A DNA stretch of 64,000 nucleotides from Akkermansiaceae bacterium (GTDB lineage Bacteria > Verrucomicrobiota > Verrucomicrobiia > Verrucomicrobiales > Akkermansiaceae): contig JANRFH010000024.1 of NCBI GenBank assembly GCA_030725745.1, positions 1-64,000 of the forward strand. The letters run 5' to 3'. Made by a program: the position numbers and the translations under genes. Under the pieces are notes generated by a model that was not told the origin of the DNA, did no database searches, and was given only the letters and a program-made list of their open reading frames with translations. The number at the start of each line of letters is the position of its first letter. Position 1 is the stretch's first letter. Shown one piece after another: positions 37,608 through 46,900 of the stretch.

Positions 37608-40600
37608 CCTGAGAAAGCCAGCGAAAGCTGACAACCTCGAAACGCCTCCCAAACTCCTGATTTAGATCATTTAACTCCGAGGCTGTTGGAGAGAAAGGGT
37701 TACTCGCCTCGTCCCAAGGCTCGTTGTTATCTCCGTCCGTTTCCGCATCGAAGTATTCAGGGACTCGCTGGACAACCGCCTCACAAACCGCCTTCGCTAG
37801 AATGCGCGTCCCATCCTCTGATCTCACTTCTCCATAACTTCGGATCAGGAAGGTATCCGAGCGAGCCGTGAGTCTAGGAGCGAGCGGACGCAAGATATCT
37901 GCTTGGGTGATATCACCTGGGATACCTGTGGCGGTATTACGCTTTGCCGATACACTCCCCTCGCGGAAATACGGCTCACCATTGTAGCCGTTTACCGTAG
38001 GATATTCCGCAATAACACCTCCAGCTGAGGAGCGCACATCGTCATTGAAGCCGACGGCCTCGATAGCTGCCTGAAGCGCACCCATGTCGTTAGTCACAGT
38101 GGCAGAAGAAGAAATCCGGCGGTTGACAAAATCGGATAGACTCATGAAAGGGCCTCGCAGTTTTACTTGTGCAACAATCTCAGCAGCCAGTCCTGTGTCA
38201 TCTGAGGTTTCTGCGGTGCCCTTCCCGTCCCAGATATCATCATCTGAGAGCCGCGAGAAACCCGCCCAATGCTGGGCCGCGCCGGAAGCAGGATCGATGG
38301 GGCTTGCTCCCAAGGGAAATGGTGTGCCGTCGCTGTTATCCGTTCCGCCGCCTTGAGCGTATTCGATGGCAAGGCTACGATTCGAGCGGAGTAGAGCCGC
38401 CCAAGCAGCAGTCGAAGTCGAGTTCACATTGAACGCGCCCTTGATCATGCTGAAGGCTCCCGTTTTCATATAGCCGTCCGGTTGATTAAGGATGCCAATA
38501 ACATCGTCTTTATCAGCGCCTCTAGGCAAATAGGCTTCAAGCGCCGGATTGGCGTAAGCGGAGTCGGAATCGTCACTAAAGAAATTCTCTAGGGTTTCAG
38601 AGATAGATCCTGTGGCATTGTAGCCAGAGGAGTTGATCGTGAAATCGGGAGCAAAACCAGAGAGGTAATACCTATCGAAAAGTGCGTCGTTGATGAGCCA
38701 TGAAGAGTCCGATGCTGTAGCCCGGGTCGACTCTCCACCCACTCTGGCATAAAGTGAATTACGTGGGACAAAGATGCTCGCCCACGAATTGCCAACCGCT
38801 TTGAAGGGTTCGCAAGAGCGGATAGATAAATTCGCGTTAGAAAAATCCGCGAGAGAGTGAATGGGCGAAGAAGGAATATCCGCTAGTGGGAATGTTGAGG
38901 TGCCGCTCTGATAGCTTTTCCCCCAGAAACCCTTTCCGTTCGCTGCTGGGAAATTGATTCCAAGGGAAGTTGTCAGCGTATCAGGATCGCTGGATGGCTT
39001 CGAAATGGAACTGTAGGTATCATTCAAAGCGCATGGGCGCCATAGCTCGGTAGGTGTGCAGAGATGGGCGGGATTGAATTGGGTAAAAATCTCCCGGGGA
39101 TTTAGTATCGCATCTGGATTACTTTCGGCAAAGTCAGCCGGCTTGGCGAGATAGCCGTTCACTCCAAAAAAACGCTTTGTGTTCACCGCCTCGCTGCCAA
39201 AGAAGAACGGCCAGACCCAGTCTGCCGGTAGCGTCTTGCTACGGGGTGGCTCATAGCGCTCAGGTATCGCGAGGTAGCCAGCCATGTTTCCACCGATCTG
39301 CTGGAGATGCTCACCGAGCTGGCTATCGGTGCGCAGATTTCCCGCCGTGGCACTAGCCCCTGGGAGGTAGGTATCCAGCCAGAAGTGTTCAAAGCCGCGA
39401 ATGGAATTTGCACTCTCCGTCGAGTAGGTGCCGTAGTAGAGATTCGTGTAAATGCACTCGACCCTGTCGGATAGATCCATGGTAAATTTCCCCCATTGGA
39501 TCACTTGGGCATCAGGATTGGTTGCCGTCGGCGCGTTAGCAACAAGTGGCATCACATCGGTGAGCAAGCCGGAGGAATTGTTCATGTTCGTCCCGCGTGT
39601 GGCCTCATCGTTGAAAATCGTCCGCGAGCTATCGGTCCCGGAGCCGGGCGAGACGATGACGACTTCCCCCGGCTGCATAACAAGGTTGTTCACCAGGTAG
39701 GTCATGTAGTTTCCGCTCGCCGTGCCGGAGCTAAGTCCCTTTTTTACATAGTGATCTAGGCGCGCCGGCCCAATGACGCGTTTATTGCCGCCCGTGGCGT
39801 CGGTGACATTGAACTGGATGTGCCCACCGAAACCTCGCGAGAGGCGCACTGCATACTTCGAGACGTTGATTGTGCGGTTATAGGGATTCCAGATGTAAAA
39901 AAACGGATCGACTCCTAGAGCGAGGTTTCCTTGGATACCGTTCGAATCTACGACCTTTGCGCTGAAAAGTGCTACCGAACCGAGCAGGACGGGCGCGTAG
40001 TTTGCTCGAGCCGGGCGATAGATATATTCGCTATCTCTGTTATATTCCGAAGACCATGCCGTTGCGCTAGTATTGATGCCAAATTGGGAGGTCGCTGTCG
40101 TGTTACGGGATGATGAGGCGCTGTAGTTCGGGTAATAGCCCCGTGCATCCATCGTATAGTTTCCATTCGTGCCTCGCAGACGTTTATACAGATTCGCGTA
40201 ATCGCGCACTGCCCACCAGTTGGGTCCACGAATGACATCATCTGCCCTGAAGATAGCATCGGAATACGGAGCATCCGCCCCCTGAACCACTCGGTAGAGG
40301 TATCTCTCAGGCACTGGCATACTCTGACCTGTAGCTGGAGCAGCAAGCGGATCAGATCCACCGACGAACTCCCCTATCTGCTCATTGAACTGCGTGGGCT
40401 GCGAGCTCGCACTCATATCCGCATCCCCATCCATTTCGAAAGCAAGGCTTAGATCTCGACGTAGCCCGCCAAGCTTTACGTCCACCATCAGCCCGCGGCT
40501 GGCGAGGGTGATGTCGTGGCGTTTTTCCTGTAACCAATCCTGCTCTGAACTTCCGGAATCCATGACGAGCGGCACATCAGCAACCGAGATAGTTTTTGAG

Positions 40601-41412
40601 AAATTCCTCAACCAGACGCTATCTGCTTCCTCCAGCGGATAGCTAACTTCGCCATCGAAAGGCCCTTCAAAAACTCCATGATCAACGCCGGGGAGAGATG
40701 AGAGCCTAGACGCCTGTGTCCTCTCATCGCTAGGAAACTCCGTCTCGCTCCAGCCGAGATCCGCTTTCACCCCCTGATCCTCCACCCAGTAGGCATAGTA
40801 CTGGGAATATCCACTCTGCCCGCCAGTCACCTCCACTTTTGGAACCAACACGTCGGATGCATCATCCGCCCCCTTAAAAATGGTGACATCATCCCCACCC
40901 GGCGCAGTAGCAGCCTCTGCAAGCTCCTTTCCTGAGGGATCTGGAGATGAAACCAACCATCCACTGAAAACCCTTGAGGCGGGATTAGTGGGATCGAAAC
41001 TCGCGTCCGATCTAGGAGGCACCGCTACTGTATCGGATTTCCACACACCCGTCCAATGTCTGCGCCCATCCACTGGAGCCGCACTTGCACCGTAGCCATC
41101 ACTACCGCTACCCAGAATGGACGCCGTAGCCGTGATCCGTTGATCAGGCCCCGCCGCCTTCTGGAGCTCCGAGAGAGCGACCATCATCGCCACCTGCGCG
41201 TTCGCACGCGCCATCGCCATTTCTTTTTCTTTGCCAGATTTTCGTAACGCGACAGTCCCTAATGAAAGCATACCCAGCGCAATCACCAAAAGCAGCACCA
41301 TGAGACTGAGGCACACAACCAGCGCGAAGCCGGGTAATTTCTCACCCTGACTTTGGGGCGAAAAATTATCACGATAGCGTATCTGCATGTGCGTAATTTT
41401 CGTCGATCTCAT
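37597..41412 (-). CDS. Giant pseudopilin-like protein, Verru_Chthon cassette protein A type, copy 3
   Basis: The largest of the three, 1271 aa. The leader ends in Gly28 followed by FALVVCLSLMVLLLVIALGM; a second possible start, Met9, would shorten the leader to 19 residues. The region YAYWVEDQGVKADLGWSETEFPS is almost identical to copy 1, and the QPGEVVIVSPG, GAFNVNSTSTAAW, SDFVNRR and C-terminal FGRRFEVVSFRWLS motifs are kept. Copies 1 and 3 are closest to each other. It is the first gene of the GH2-sulfatase run and overlaps its partner gene. This placement suggests joint expression with hydrolases. No canonical promoter could be chosen in the 194-bp upstream gap. Confidence 0.85.
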   Translation of the reverse strand: MRSTKITHMQIRYRDNFSPQSQGEKLPGFALVVCLSLMVLLLVIALGMLSLGTVALRKSGKEKEMAMARANAQVAMMVALSELQKAAGPDQRITATASILGSGSDGYGASAAPVDGRRHWTGVWKSDTVAVPPRSDASFDPTNPASRVFSGWLVSSPDPSGKELAEAATAPGGDDVTIFKGADDASDVLVPKVEVTGGQSGYSQYYAYWVEDQGVKADLGWSETEFPSDERTQASRLSSLPGVDHGVFEGPFDGEVSYPLEEADSVWLRNFSKTISVADVPLVMDSGSSEQDWLQEKRHDITLASRGLMVDVKLGGLRRDLSLAFEMDGDADMSASSQPTQFNEQIGEFVGGSDPLAAPATGQSMPVPERYLYRVVQGADAPYSDAIFRADDVIRGPNWWAVRDYANLYKRLRGTNGNYTMDARGYYPNYSASSSRNTTATSQFGINTSATAWSSEYNRDSEYIYRPARANYAPVLLGSVALFSAKVVDSNGIQGNLALGVDPFFYIWNPYNRTINVSKYAVRLSRGFGGHIQFNVTDATGGNKRVIGPARLDHYVKKGLSSGTASGNYMTYLVNNLVMQPGEVVIVSPGSGTDSSRTIFNDEATRGTNMNNSSGLLTDVMPLVANAPTATNPDAQVIQWGKFTMDLSDRVECIYTNLYYGTYSTESANSIRGFEHFWLDTYLPGASATAGNLRTDSQLGEHLQQIGGNMAGYLAIPERYEPPRSKTLPADWVWPFFFGSEAVNTKRFFGVNGYLAKPADFAESNPDAILNPREIFTQFNPAHLCTPTELWRPCALNDTYSSISKPSSDPDTLTTSLGINFPAANGKGFWGKSYQSGTSTFPLADIPSSPIHSLADFSNANLSIRSCEPFKAVGNSWASIFVPRNSLYARVGGESTRATASDSSWLINDALFDRYYLSGFAPDFTINSSGYNATGSISETLENFFSDDSDSAYANPALEAYLPRGADKDDVIGILNQPDGYMKTGAFSMIKGAFNVNSTSTAAWAALLRSNRSLAIEYAQGGGTDNSDGTPFPLGASPIDPASGAAQHWAGFSRLSDDDIWDGKGTAETSDDTGLAAEIVAQVKLRGPFMSLSDFVNRRISSSATVTNDMGALQAAIEAVGFNDDVRSSAGGVIAEYPTVNGYNGEPYFREGSVSAKRNTATGIPGDITQADILRPLAPRLTARSDTFLIRSYGEVRSEDGTRILAKAVCEAVVQRVPEYFDAETDGDNNEPWDEASNPFSPTASELNDLNQEFGRRFEVVSFRWLSQDEI

Positions 41413-41606
41413 GATTTGGGTTTCAATTTCACTGAGACATCCGGTTATTTGCCAGACGGTCTTCGAATATTGATCATTGATGCTTCCATCAACGATGAGA
41501 AGACAAGTTACTGTAACCTCAATGTGAATACACGAAATTTATTGTCATCCGTTTGAATGATGCCAAAACAGTGAAATCTAGGCTGATATTACAGCGCCGA
41601 GAGACA

Positions 41607-42899
41607 TCAAAGCGGCTTCCGGCCAAGCAACCACTTGCCCCAGAGGAGCATAACACCCACTAGAATGGCATAAAAAGGCACCTGCCAGAGTAGTGCCGCC
41701 CCGAATGCCCCTCCTTCCGGCTTTCCTGCCATCGAGGCGAGAAATCCCGAAAACGCTAGGCTGAAGGAGCCGTAGCCGAGATTGAAAGCCAGTCCTTTCA
41801 CCGAAAGCACGGTCGCCCGCTTCGATGAATCCGCCTCACGGTTCAGCGAACGGCTCAATGTAAACGACAGGAAACTCATCATCGACATCAGCAACATCGC
41901 TGGAGCAAGACACCACCAAGAATTCGCGGGTACCAGCCCCCCCAGCCCCAGCAAAGCCATACCACCGATCAGAGCGAGATTCGCCAGCGGACTGAAACGC
42001 TTGTTTAACCAAGCGGCGATGGTGGGAACCACGATTCCCCCAAAGCCTATCGCCGAACCAATGAACCCGAACGACCACTCGGGAAGCTCGATGAGGCGAT
42101 AGTATTCGCTGGTGATGGTCGCAAAATTCCTTACCACAGCATCAATGCACAGACCGACGAGCACGAAAACCCTAGTCCTAGGGTTCGTGAACACCCATTT
42201 AGCAGTCTCCAAAGTAAGCTTCGTCGCACTTTTACAGGCAGGCCAGATCGCTTCATCGAGGACTTTCTTTGGCTCCACCATGCTAAGGGTGATGCCAAGA
42301 CAAACCAGTCCTTGGATTAAAACCATCGCCACGGGCAAGCGATGCGCCAGCTCTCGTGAAATCTGAAGACTCTCTGGAAGCAAGCGGTTCACGATGGATG
42401 GATCATACATCAGCCCGCCGAGAACCATTGCTATTACAAAGGCCACAGAACGGTAGCGCATCGCCTTAGATAGCACCTCATCCCAGAGATCGTCCTTTTT
42501 CCCATCGGGCAGAGAATCGTAAGCCAATGCCTCATCCGCACCACTAGCCGCCGCTTCAGAGAGACCGGACAGCAGACGGTTTGCCACGCACAACCCAAAA
42601 AGCACCCACCCGCCGTCCTTCGGAGCGAATAGCAGGCAAGACATCTCCACCACCATCAGCACCGCTGCTGTAACGAGAAGCGTCTTCCTACCCAGAGTAT
42701 CAGCTAACGCACCAGATGGCACCTCAAAGAAAAAAATCGTCGCCGCCCAAACCATGTTGAGCATCACATACTGATCCAACGTCAGCCCGAGATCGATAAA
42801 CAGGATAGCAAGGATTGGGTAATAAGCCCGCGCATTGTAGAGCGTAGTGAACCAGACATAACGTCCAGGATTTCCGCTCATGTTCTTTTCTTCAGACAT
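41607..42899 (-). CDS. Major facilitator superfamily transporter
   Basis: A 430-aa membrane protein with about twelve helices in two halves. The loop between helices 2 and 3 carries GALADTLGRKTLL, the MFS signature, and the first helix pair has FFFEVPSG, typical of DHA-like efflux and sugar-porter relatives. The substrate cannot be told. The N-terminal start is a run of charged residues (MSEEKNMSGNPGRY). It is transcribed in the same direction as the DEAD-box gene, 43 bp downstream of it, so could be part of its unit. There is no signature of the FucP branch. Confidence 0.83.
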   Translation of the reverse strand: MSEEKNMSGNPGRYVWFTTLYNARAYYPILAILFIDLGLTLDQYVMLNMVWAATIFFFEVPSGALADTLGRKTLLVTAAVLMVVEMSCLLFAPKDGGWVLFGLCVANRLLSGLSEAAASGADEALAYDSLPDGKKDDLWDEVLSKAMRYRSVAFVIAMVLGGLMYDPSIVNRLLPESLQISRELAHRLPVAMVLIQGLVCLGITLSMVEPKKVLDEAIWPACKSATKLTLETAKWVFTNPRTRVFVLVGLCIDAVVRNFATITSEYYRLIELPEWSFGFIGSAIGFGGIVVPTIAAWLNKRFSPLANLALIGGMALLGLGGLVPANSWWCLAPAMLLMSMMSFLSFTLSRSLNREADSSKRATVLSVKGLAFNLGYGSFSLAFSGFLASMAGKPEGGAFGAALLWQVPFYAILVGVMLLWGKWLLGRKPL

Positions 42900-42942
42900 C
42901 TGCGGATTTCAGTTTTCACTTCCCTTCCTTGGAAGTCGAAAG

Positions 42943-44655
42943 TTATTGGTTCGGCCCGCGGTCGTGGTCGATCCGGAAAGTCTTGCCTCGCAGCTTCGCA
43001 TTGCGCGTCTTCTGGATCGCCTGATCGGCCAAAGCCTCTGGGACATCCACCAGACAGTGTTTCGGAAACAAAGTGATCCTGCCAAGTGACCCATCAGGCA
43101 GTCCAGCCTCACGATACATCATCCCTACAATATCCTTCGGCATGATGCCCGCGCCTTTTCCAAGTGAGATAAACAGACGTGTCATGCCTCCCTCAATAGC
43201 ACCCGCATCACGCGGGCCAGAACGTTCGTAGCCGCCCGGTCTGTCGCCGCCGAACTCACGGCGTTCGCGGGGTTCACGTGGCTCGCGCTCACGCCTTTCC
43301 TTCTTGAAATCCTTCTGCTGACCGTGTGGCTCGCGGTCTTCTTGGATAGCCTCACCCTCGCGGCCGCTGGACTCACGCAGCATCGTGATCAAAGCACCCG
43401 CAATATCAGTTGGCGTGTGACCCTGCTCCAAGAGGCGGTCGATGTTTTCCTGATAAGAATCGAATCCACCAGTCTCAAGGCGCTCCTTAAGACTCTCGAA
43501 AATGATGTCCGCGCGACGTCCCTCGACCTGCTCGACTGAAGGGATTTTCTCACGCTTAATCACTTGGCGCGTGTAGCGCTCGACACCTTGCAAGCGGTAG
43601 ATCTCGCGCCCGTAGACGAAGCTCACCGCACGCCCTGAGCGACCCGCCCGACCTGTGCGCCCAATGCGGTGCACATAGTCTTCGGGATCGGTTGGAAGAT
43701 CGTAGTTGAAGACGATGTCGATCTCATCGATGTCCAGCCCGCGAGCCGCCACATCCGTTGCGACTAGGAGTTCCACCGCACCGTCACGGAAACGTTTCAA
43801 AACACGCTCACGCATCTGCTGAGTGATATCTCCATGCAATCTGTCCGCCGCATAACCACGATTCACGAGATCTTCCGTGCACTCGTCTACGGAGCGCTTG
43901 GTGTTGCAAAAAATGATACCCAAGCGTGGCGGGTTCATGTCGAGGATGCGGGACAACACCTCCACCTTAGAACGTTGGCGCACCTCGAAGTAGGATTGAT
44001 CGACCGTCGAGACCGTCATCGCTTTTTGCTCGATCTCAATCAGTTCCGGATCGTTACCGAATTTCTTGATGAAACGCGAAACACCCGCATTCATCGTCGC
44101 AGAGAAGAAAAGAATCTGACGCTCCTTGGGAAGCGCTGCCAGCACCTCGTCCATCTCGTCCTTGAAGCCCATGTCGAGCATGCGGTCGGCCTCATCAAGC
44201 ACAGCCATTTTGATCCGGCTAGCATCGAACGATCCCCTGCGAAGGTGATCTAGCAAACGTCCCGGCGTTCCCACCACGAGTTGCGCACCGTCTCTCAACG
44301 CGCGCAGCTGCCTATCAATAGGAGCACCACCGTAAACCGGCGTCGCCTTCAGTCCATGTTTCTTCGCACCCAGCTTGTGAACCTCTTCACAGACCTGCAC
44401 CGCAAGCTCACGAGTCGGGCACAGGATCAGCACCTGCGGATAGCGCTCGTTCACATCGATTAAAGAAAGCGCAGGCAGCGCGAAAGCTGCAGTTTTCCCG
44501 GAACCGGTCGCCGAAAGGCCTAAAATATCTTTGCCAGCAAGTGCAGGCGGGATCGACTTCCATTGGATCGGCGAAGGGCGCTCGTAGCCAAGGGTTTCGA
44601 TAGCAGCAAGGAGGTCATCGGGAAGCCCGAGCTCGGAAAAAGGAGGTATGTCCAT
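42943..44655 (-). CDS. DEAD-box RNA helicase with DbpA-type RNA-binding domain
   Basis: A 570-aa ATP-dependent RNA helicase of the DeaD/CsdA group. Motif I is ATGSGKT (49-55), DEAD is at 154-157, SAT at 185-187 and HRIGRTGR at 329-336. After two RecA-like domains there is a linker rich in glutamate, arginine and glycine (about 440-490), then a C-terminal domain of about 80 residues with [11 protein letters not shown], typical of the DbpA/CsdA RNA-binding fold. Such enzymes help ribosome assembly and mRNA decay, often in the cold. A hairpin with a T-run sits directly before the ATG (44656-44680), an arrangement that suggests control by attenuation. Confidence 0.93.
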   Translation of the reverse strand: MDIPPFSELGLPDDLLAAIETLGYERPSPIQWKSIPPALAGKDILGLSATGSGKTAAFALPALSLIDVNERYPQVLILCPTRELAVQVCEEVHKLGAKKHGLKATPVYGGAPIDRQLRALRDGAQLVVGTPGRLLDHLRRGSFDASRIKMAVLDEADRMLDMGFKDEMDEVLAALPKERQILFFSATMNAGVSRFIKKFGNDPELIEIEQKAMTVSTVDQSYFEVRQRSKVEVLSRILDMNPPRLGIIFCNTKRSVDECTEDLVNRGYAADRLHGDITQQMRERVLKRFRDGAVELLVATDVAARGLDIDEIDIVFNYDLPTDPEDYVHRIGRTGRAGRSGRAVSFVYGREIYRLQGVERYTRQVIKREKIPSVEQVEGRRADIIFESLKERLETGGFDSYQENIDRLLEQGHTPTDIAGALITMLRESSGREGEAIQEDREPHGQQKDFKKERREREPREPRERREFGGDRPGGYERSGPRDAGAIEGGMTRLFISLGKGAGIMPKDIVGMMYREAGLPDGSLGRITLFPKHCLVDVPEALADQAIQKTRNAKLRGKTFRIDHDRGPNQ

Positions 44656-44680
44656 AAAAGAAAACCGCGACTTTTCGCGG
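44656..44680 (-). terminator. Terminator-like hairpin abutting the helicase start codon
   Basis: On the minus strand CCGCGA-AAAG-TCGCGG is followed by TTTTCTTTT and then immediately by ATG of the DEAD-box gene. It has the form of an intrinsic terminator for the upstream DUF1287 gene, whose stop is 60 bases away, and would also cover the helicase leader. Confidence 0.68.
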
Positions 44681-44739
44681 GGGACGCGGACTCTTGCACA
44701 GGTTTCCCCAGAAAAACAAGCCCTGAATCATACGCCGCT

Positions 44740-45315
44740 TTACTCCTTCCACCGGAAATGCCCTGTCAGGGGAAAAGACACCAGCCTGTCCTCCTCTTGC
44801 GCACCTCCCCCGATATTGTGAATCACCAGCGGCAAACCCTTCGCATTCTTCTTATCACTAACGATCATCACATGCGGCAGATTGGGCGGCACGGTGCAGG
44901 TTACTATATCACCCGGCTTAAAATCTCCCTCCGCGAGCTGATCCTGCAGAGCGAGCTTTTCATGCTTCCTTTCGAAAAAGGTCATCAAGTTCGGCACCCG
45001 GCGGTGGTCGATGTTCCGATCCGTCCCTTTGAGCCCCCAGATCTTCGGGTATTTGCCGAAATTCGCCTTCATGTCCTCGTGCACGAGCTTCTGCAAATCT
45101 TTATCCAGCCCATCACGCAGGGCACGGATCACGACATCCGTGCAGACCCCTCTCTCCCTAGGTAAGTCCCCTCCCGGATATTCTAAACTCACGTAGGCCG
45201 GATCATAACTCAGTGTCACACCCACCTGTTTCCGCGCCGCCTCCACGATCTTTTCACCAACATCGGCTCCCGCCACCATCACCGAAGCCATCAGAACACA
45301 TAAGCTTTTAAACAT
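44740..45315 (-). CDS. DUF1287 family exported protein (amidase/peptidase-like fold)
   Basis: A 191-aa protein with a signal peptide of about 17 residues. The DUF1287 pattern is clear: LSYDPAYVSLEYPGGD, then RGVCTDVVIRALR with a possible nucleophile Cys58, the DRNIDHRRVPNL segment, and LPHVMIVSD with a conserved histidine. The family is thought to be related to NlpC/P60-type cysteine hydrolases, but no activity is established. It probably acts in the periplasm. It is divergent from the secreted protein gene at 45443 and lies above the DEAD-box gene. Confidence 0.85.
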   Translation of the reverse strand: MFKSLCVLMASVMVAGADVGEKIVEAARKQVGVTLSYDPAYVSLEYPGGDLPRERGVCTDVVIRALRDGLDKDLQKLVHEDMKANFGKYPKIWGLKGTDRNIDHRRVPNLMTFFERKHEKLALQDQLAEGDFKPGDIVTCTVPPNLPHVMIVSDKKNAKGLPLVIHNIGGGAQEEDRLVSFPLTGHFRWKE

Positions 45316-45442
45316 TCTTTATAAAACCATAAATGACCGAAGGATCAAGCTCACTCCTCCAATTCACCTTGAATTCATCGGTTCATGAGATTCTCTTCAC
45401 AGCATCAGACTTTCCTCTTTCATCCTTCTAGTTGGAGCCTCC

Positions 45443-46291
45443 ATGGCACACGCGGAGCCTTCGTTTTTAAAAATTCAAGGCAAAGCCAACACCTTGAAAT
45501 CCCCCGCCATCCGCGAAGCCAGCGGCCTCGCTTGCTCAGCTACCGATCTCGCTTTTCTCTGGATCATTAACGACAGCGGCGGCACGAACGAAGTCCACCT
45601 CGCAGACACAAACGGCAACTCCCGAGGTTCCGTTACCATCACAAGAGCGAAAAACATAGACTGGGAGGATCTCGCATCATTTACACTTGATGGAAAACCT
45701 TACCTCCTCATCGCCGATACGGGGGACAACGCCTCCCGCCGAACCAACTACACGTTCTACATCGTCCGCGAGCCAACGCTCCCCGCAGCAGGCAAATCCA
45801 TCTCCGGCGAAATCCCGCTCGCATGGGAAACAACCTTCACGCTTCCTGAAGGCACTTCCGCCGACATCGAGGCCGTCGCAATCGATGGAAAGTCCGAAAA
45901 TATCCTTTTCCTCACCAAACGCTTGGAGCCAGCCATCCTGTATGCAATCCCGCTCGCTGCGCAGAAAGAATCTCCTGTAGCCGAGAAAATTGCCGAAGTA
46001 ATCATTGATGCTCCCGTCTTACCTCTAGTCCCATACCGCAGCCAACCCACCGCCATGGACATCGCTAAGGACAATTCCACAGCAGCCGTGATCACCTACT
46101 ACGGTATTTTTCTATTCCACAGAAATGACGAAGAATCATGGGCGGAAGTATTTTCAAAACGCCCAAGAAGCCTACCCGCACACGGGCTCCCACAAGCTGA
46201 ATCCGTCGCATTCTCAAAAGATGGCAAGTCACTCTATGGCATCTCGGAAGGCGTAAACTCCTCCATCATAATCTGGCAGAAAACTGACTAA
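45443..46291 (+). CDS. Probable exported beta-propeller-like protein, signal peptide disrupted
   Basis: A 282-aa protein of unknown function. It has about five beta-rich repeats (for example ASGLACSATDLAFLWIINDSG, DWEDLASF, IADTGDN), resembling a partial beta-propeller. The start at 45443 is the first ATG in frame and follows GGAG by six bases. However, an ATG at 45385 in another frame, joined to this frame by removing one T from 45418-45420, would give a perfect signal peptide (MRFSSQHQTFLFILLVGASMAHA). So the annotated start may be wrong or the gene may have lost export. I favour an assembly error or a very recent mutation. The DIEAVAID and QAESVAFSKDGK elements are conserved in related secreted proteins. 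Confidence 0.7.
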   Translation: MAHAEPSFLKIQGKANTLKSPAIREASGLACSATDLAFLWIINDSGGTNEVHLADTNGNSRGSVTITRAKNIDWEDLASFTLDGKPYLLIADTGDNASRRTNYTFYIVREPTLPAAGKSISGEIPLAWETTFTLPEGTSADIEAVAIDGKSENILFLTKRLEPAILYAIPLAAQKESPVAEKIAEVIIDAPVLPLVPYRSQPTAMDIAKDNSTAAVITYYGIFLFHRNDEESWAEVFSKRPRSLPAHGLPQAESVAFSKDGKSLYGISEGVNSSIIIWQKTD

Positions 46292-46294
46292 AGC

Positions 46295-46900
46295 TCAGCG
46301 ACCAAGAATGCTACGCGATTGATCCCGGCTTAAATTCCGCTGCGCATCCCAATCTATTATCGAAGGCGCGTGATAGGTATCCCTCGCTCTCTCAACATAG
46401 GAACTCGATCCACGATCCAGAGCTCCAGCACTAGCTTCTCTCGCACTTCTCTTATCTAGAGTTTTCGTATCGTAAGTCCCACTGCCCTCGCGCGCGCGCT
46501 GTCCGCTATCTCGTGCCGCCTGTCCGTCCTGCCTCGCCGCTGTTTGGAAGCGTGAGCCGTCAGTATTCCCCGCATACTCTTTGCTTTTGTATTCCTTGTC
46601 ACCCCACCATGACTTTTTCGCGTAGTCACCAGTCTTGTAAGTTTCCTTATTCACCTCGCCCTTAAAGGAGGAGTCTCTCTGACTGTCGAATGAACTACGT
46701 TTATCGGAGTTCGCTATCCAATTACCTTCTGCATCCTGCTTGTAGCCACCATCTTTCGCCATGAAATCCCCGATGGTTTTCTGCTTTTTCACAGTCGGAG
46801 TTGCATTGTCTGTCTCCTTGCTGGCACAGCTGATGAGACCCAACGCTGCCACTATAACAAGTAGCATTCTCAGAGAAGATTTTGCAAAAAGATCACTCAT
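46295..46900 (-). CDS. Small lipoprotein of unknown function
   Basis: About 201 aa from the chosen start at 46900. The signal ends in GLISC, a good lipobox, so the mature protein would be a lipoprotein. The rest is highly polar, rich in lysine, aspartate, serine and arginine, and probably disordered, with no recognisable domain. The ATG overlaps the stop of the coiled-coil/TPR gene by eight bases (ATGAGTGA), showing translational coupling and supporting a shared envelope role. The longer frame from 46966 would not place the lipobox correctly. Confidence 0.7.
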   Translation of the reverse strand: MSDLFAKSSLRMLLVIVAALGLISCASKETDNATPTVKKQKTIGDFMAKDGGYKQDAEGNWIANSDKRSSFDSQRDSSFKGEVNKETYKTGDYAKKSWWGDKEYKSKEYAGNTDGSRFQTAARQDGQAARDSGQRAREGSGTYDTKTLDKRSAREASAGALDRGSSSYVERARDTYHAPSIIDWDAQRNLSRDQSRSILGR

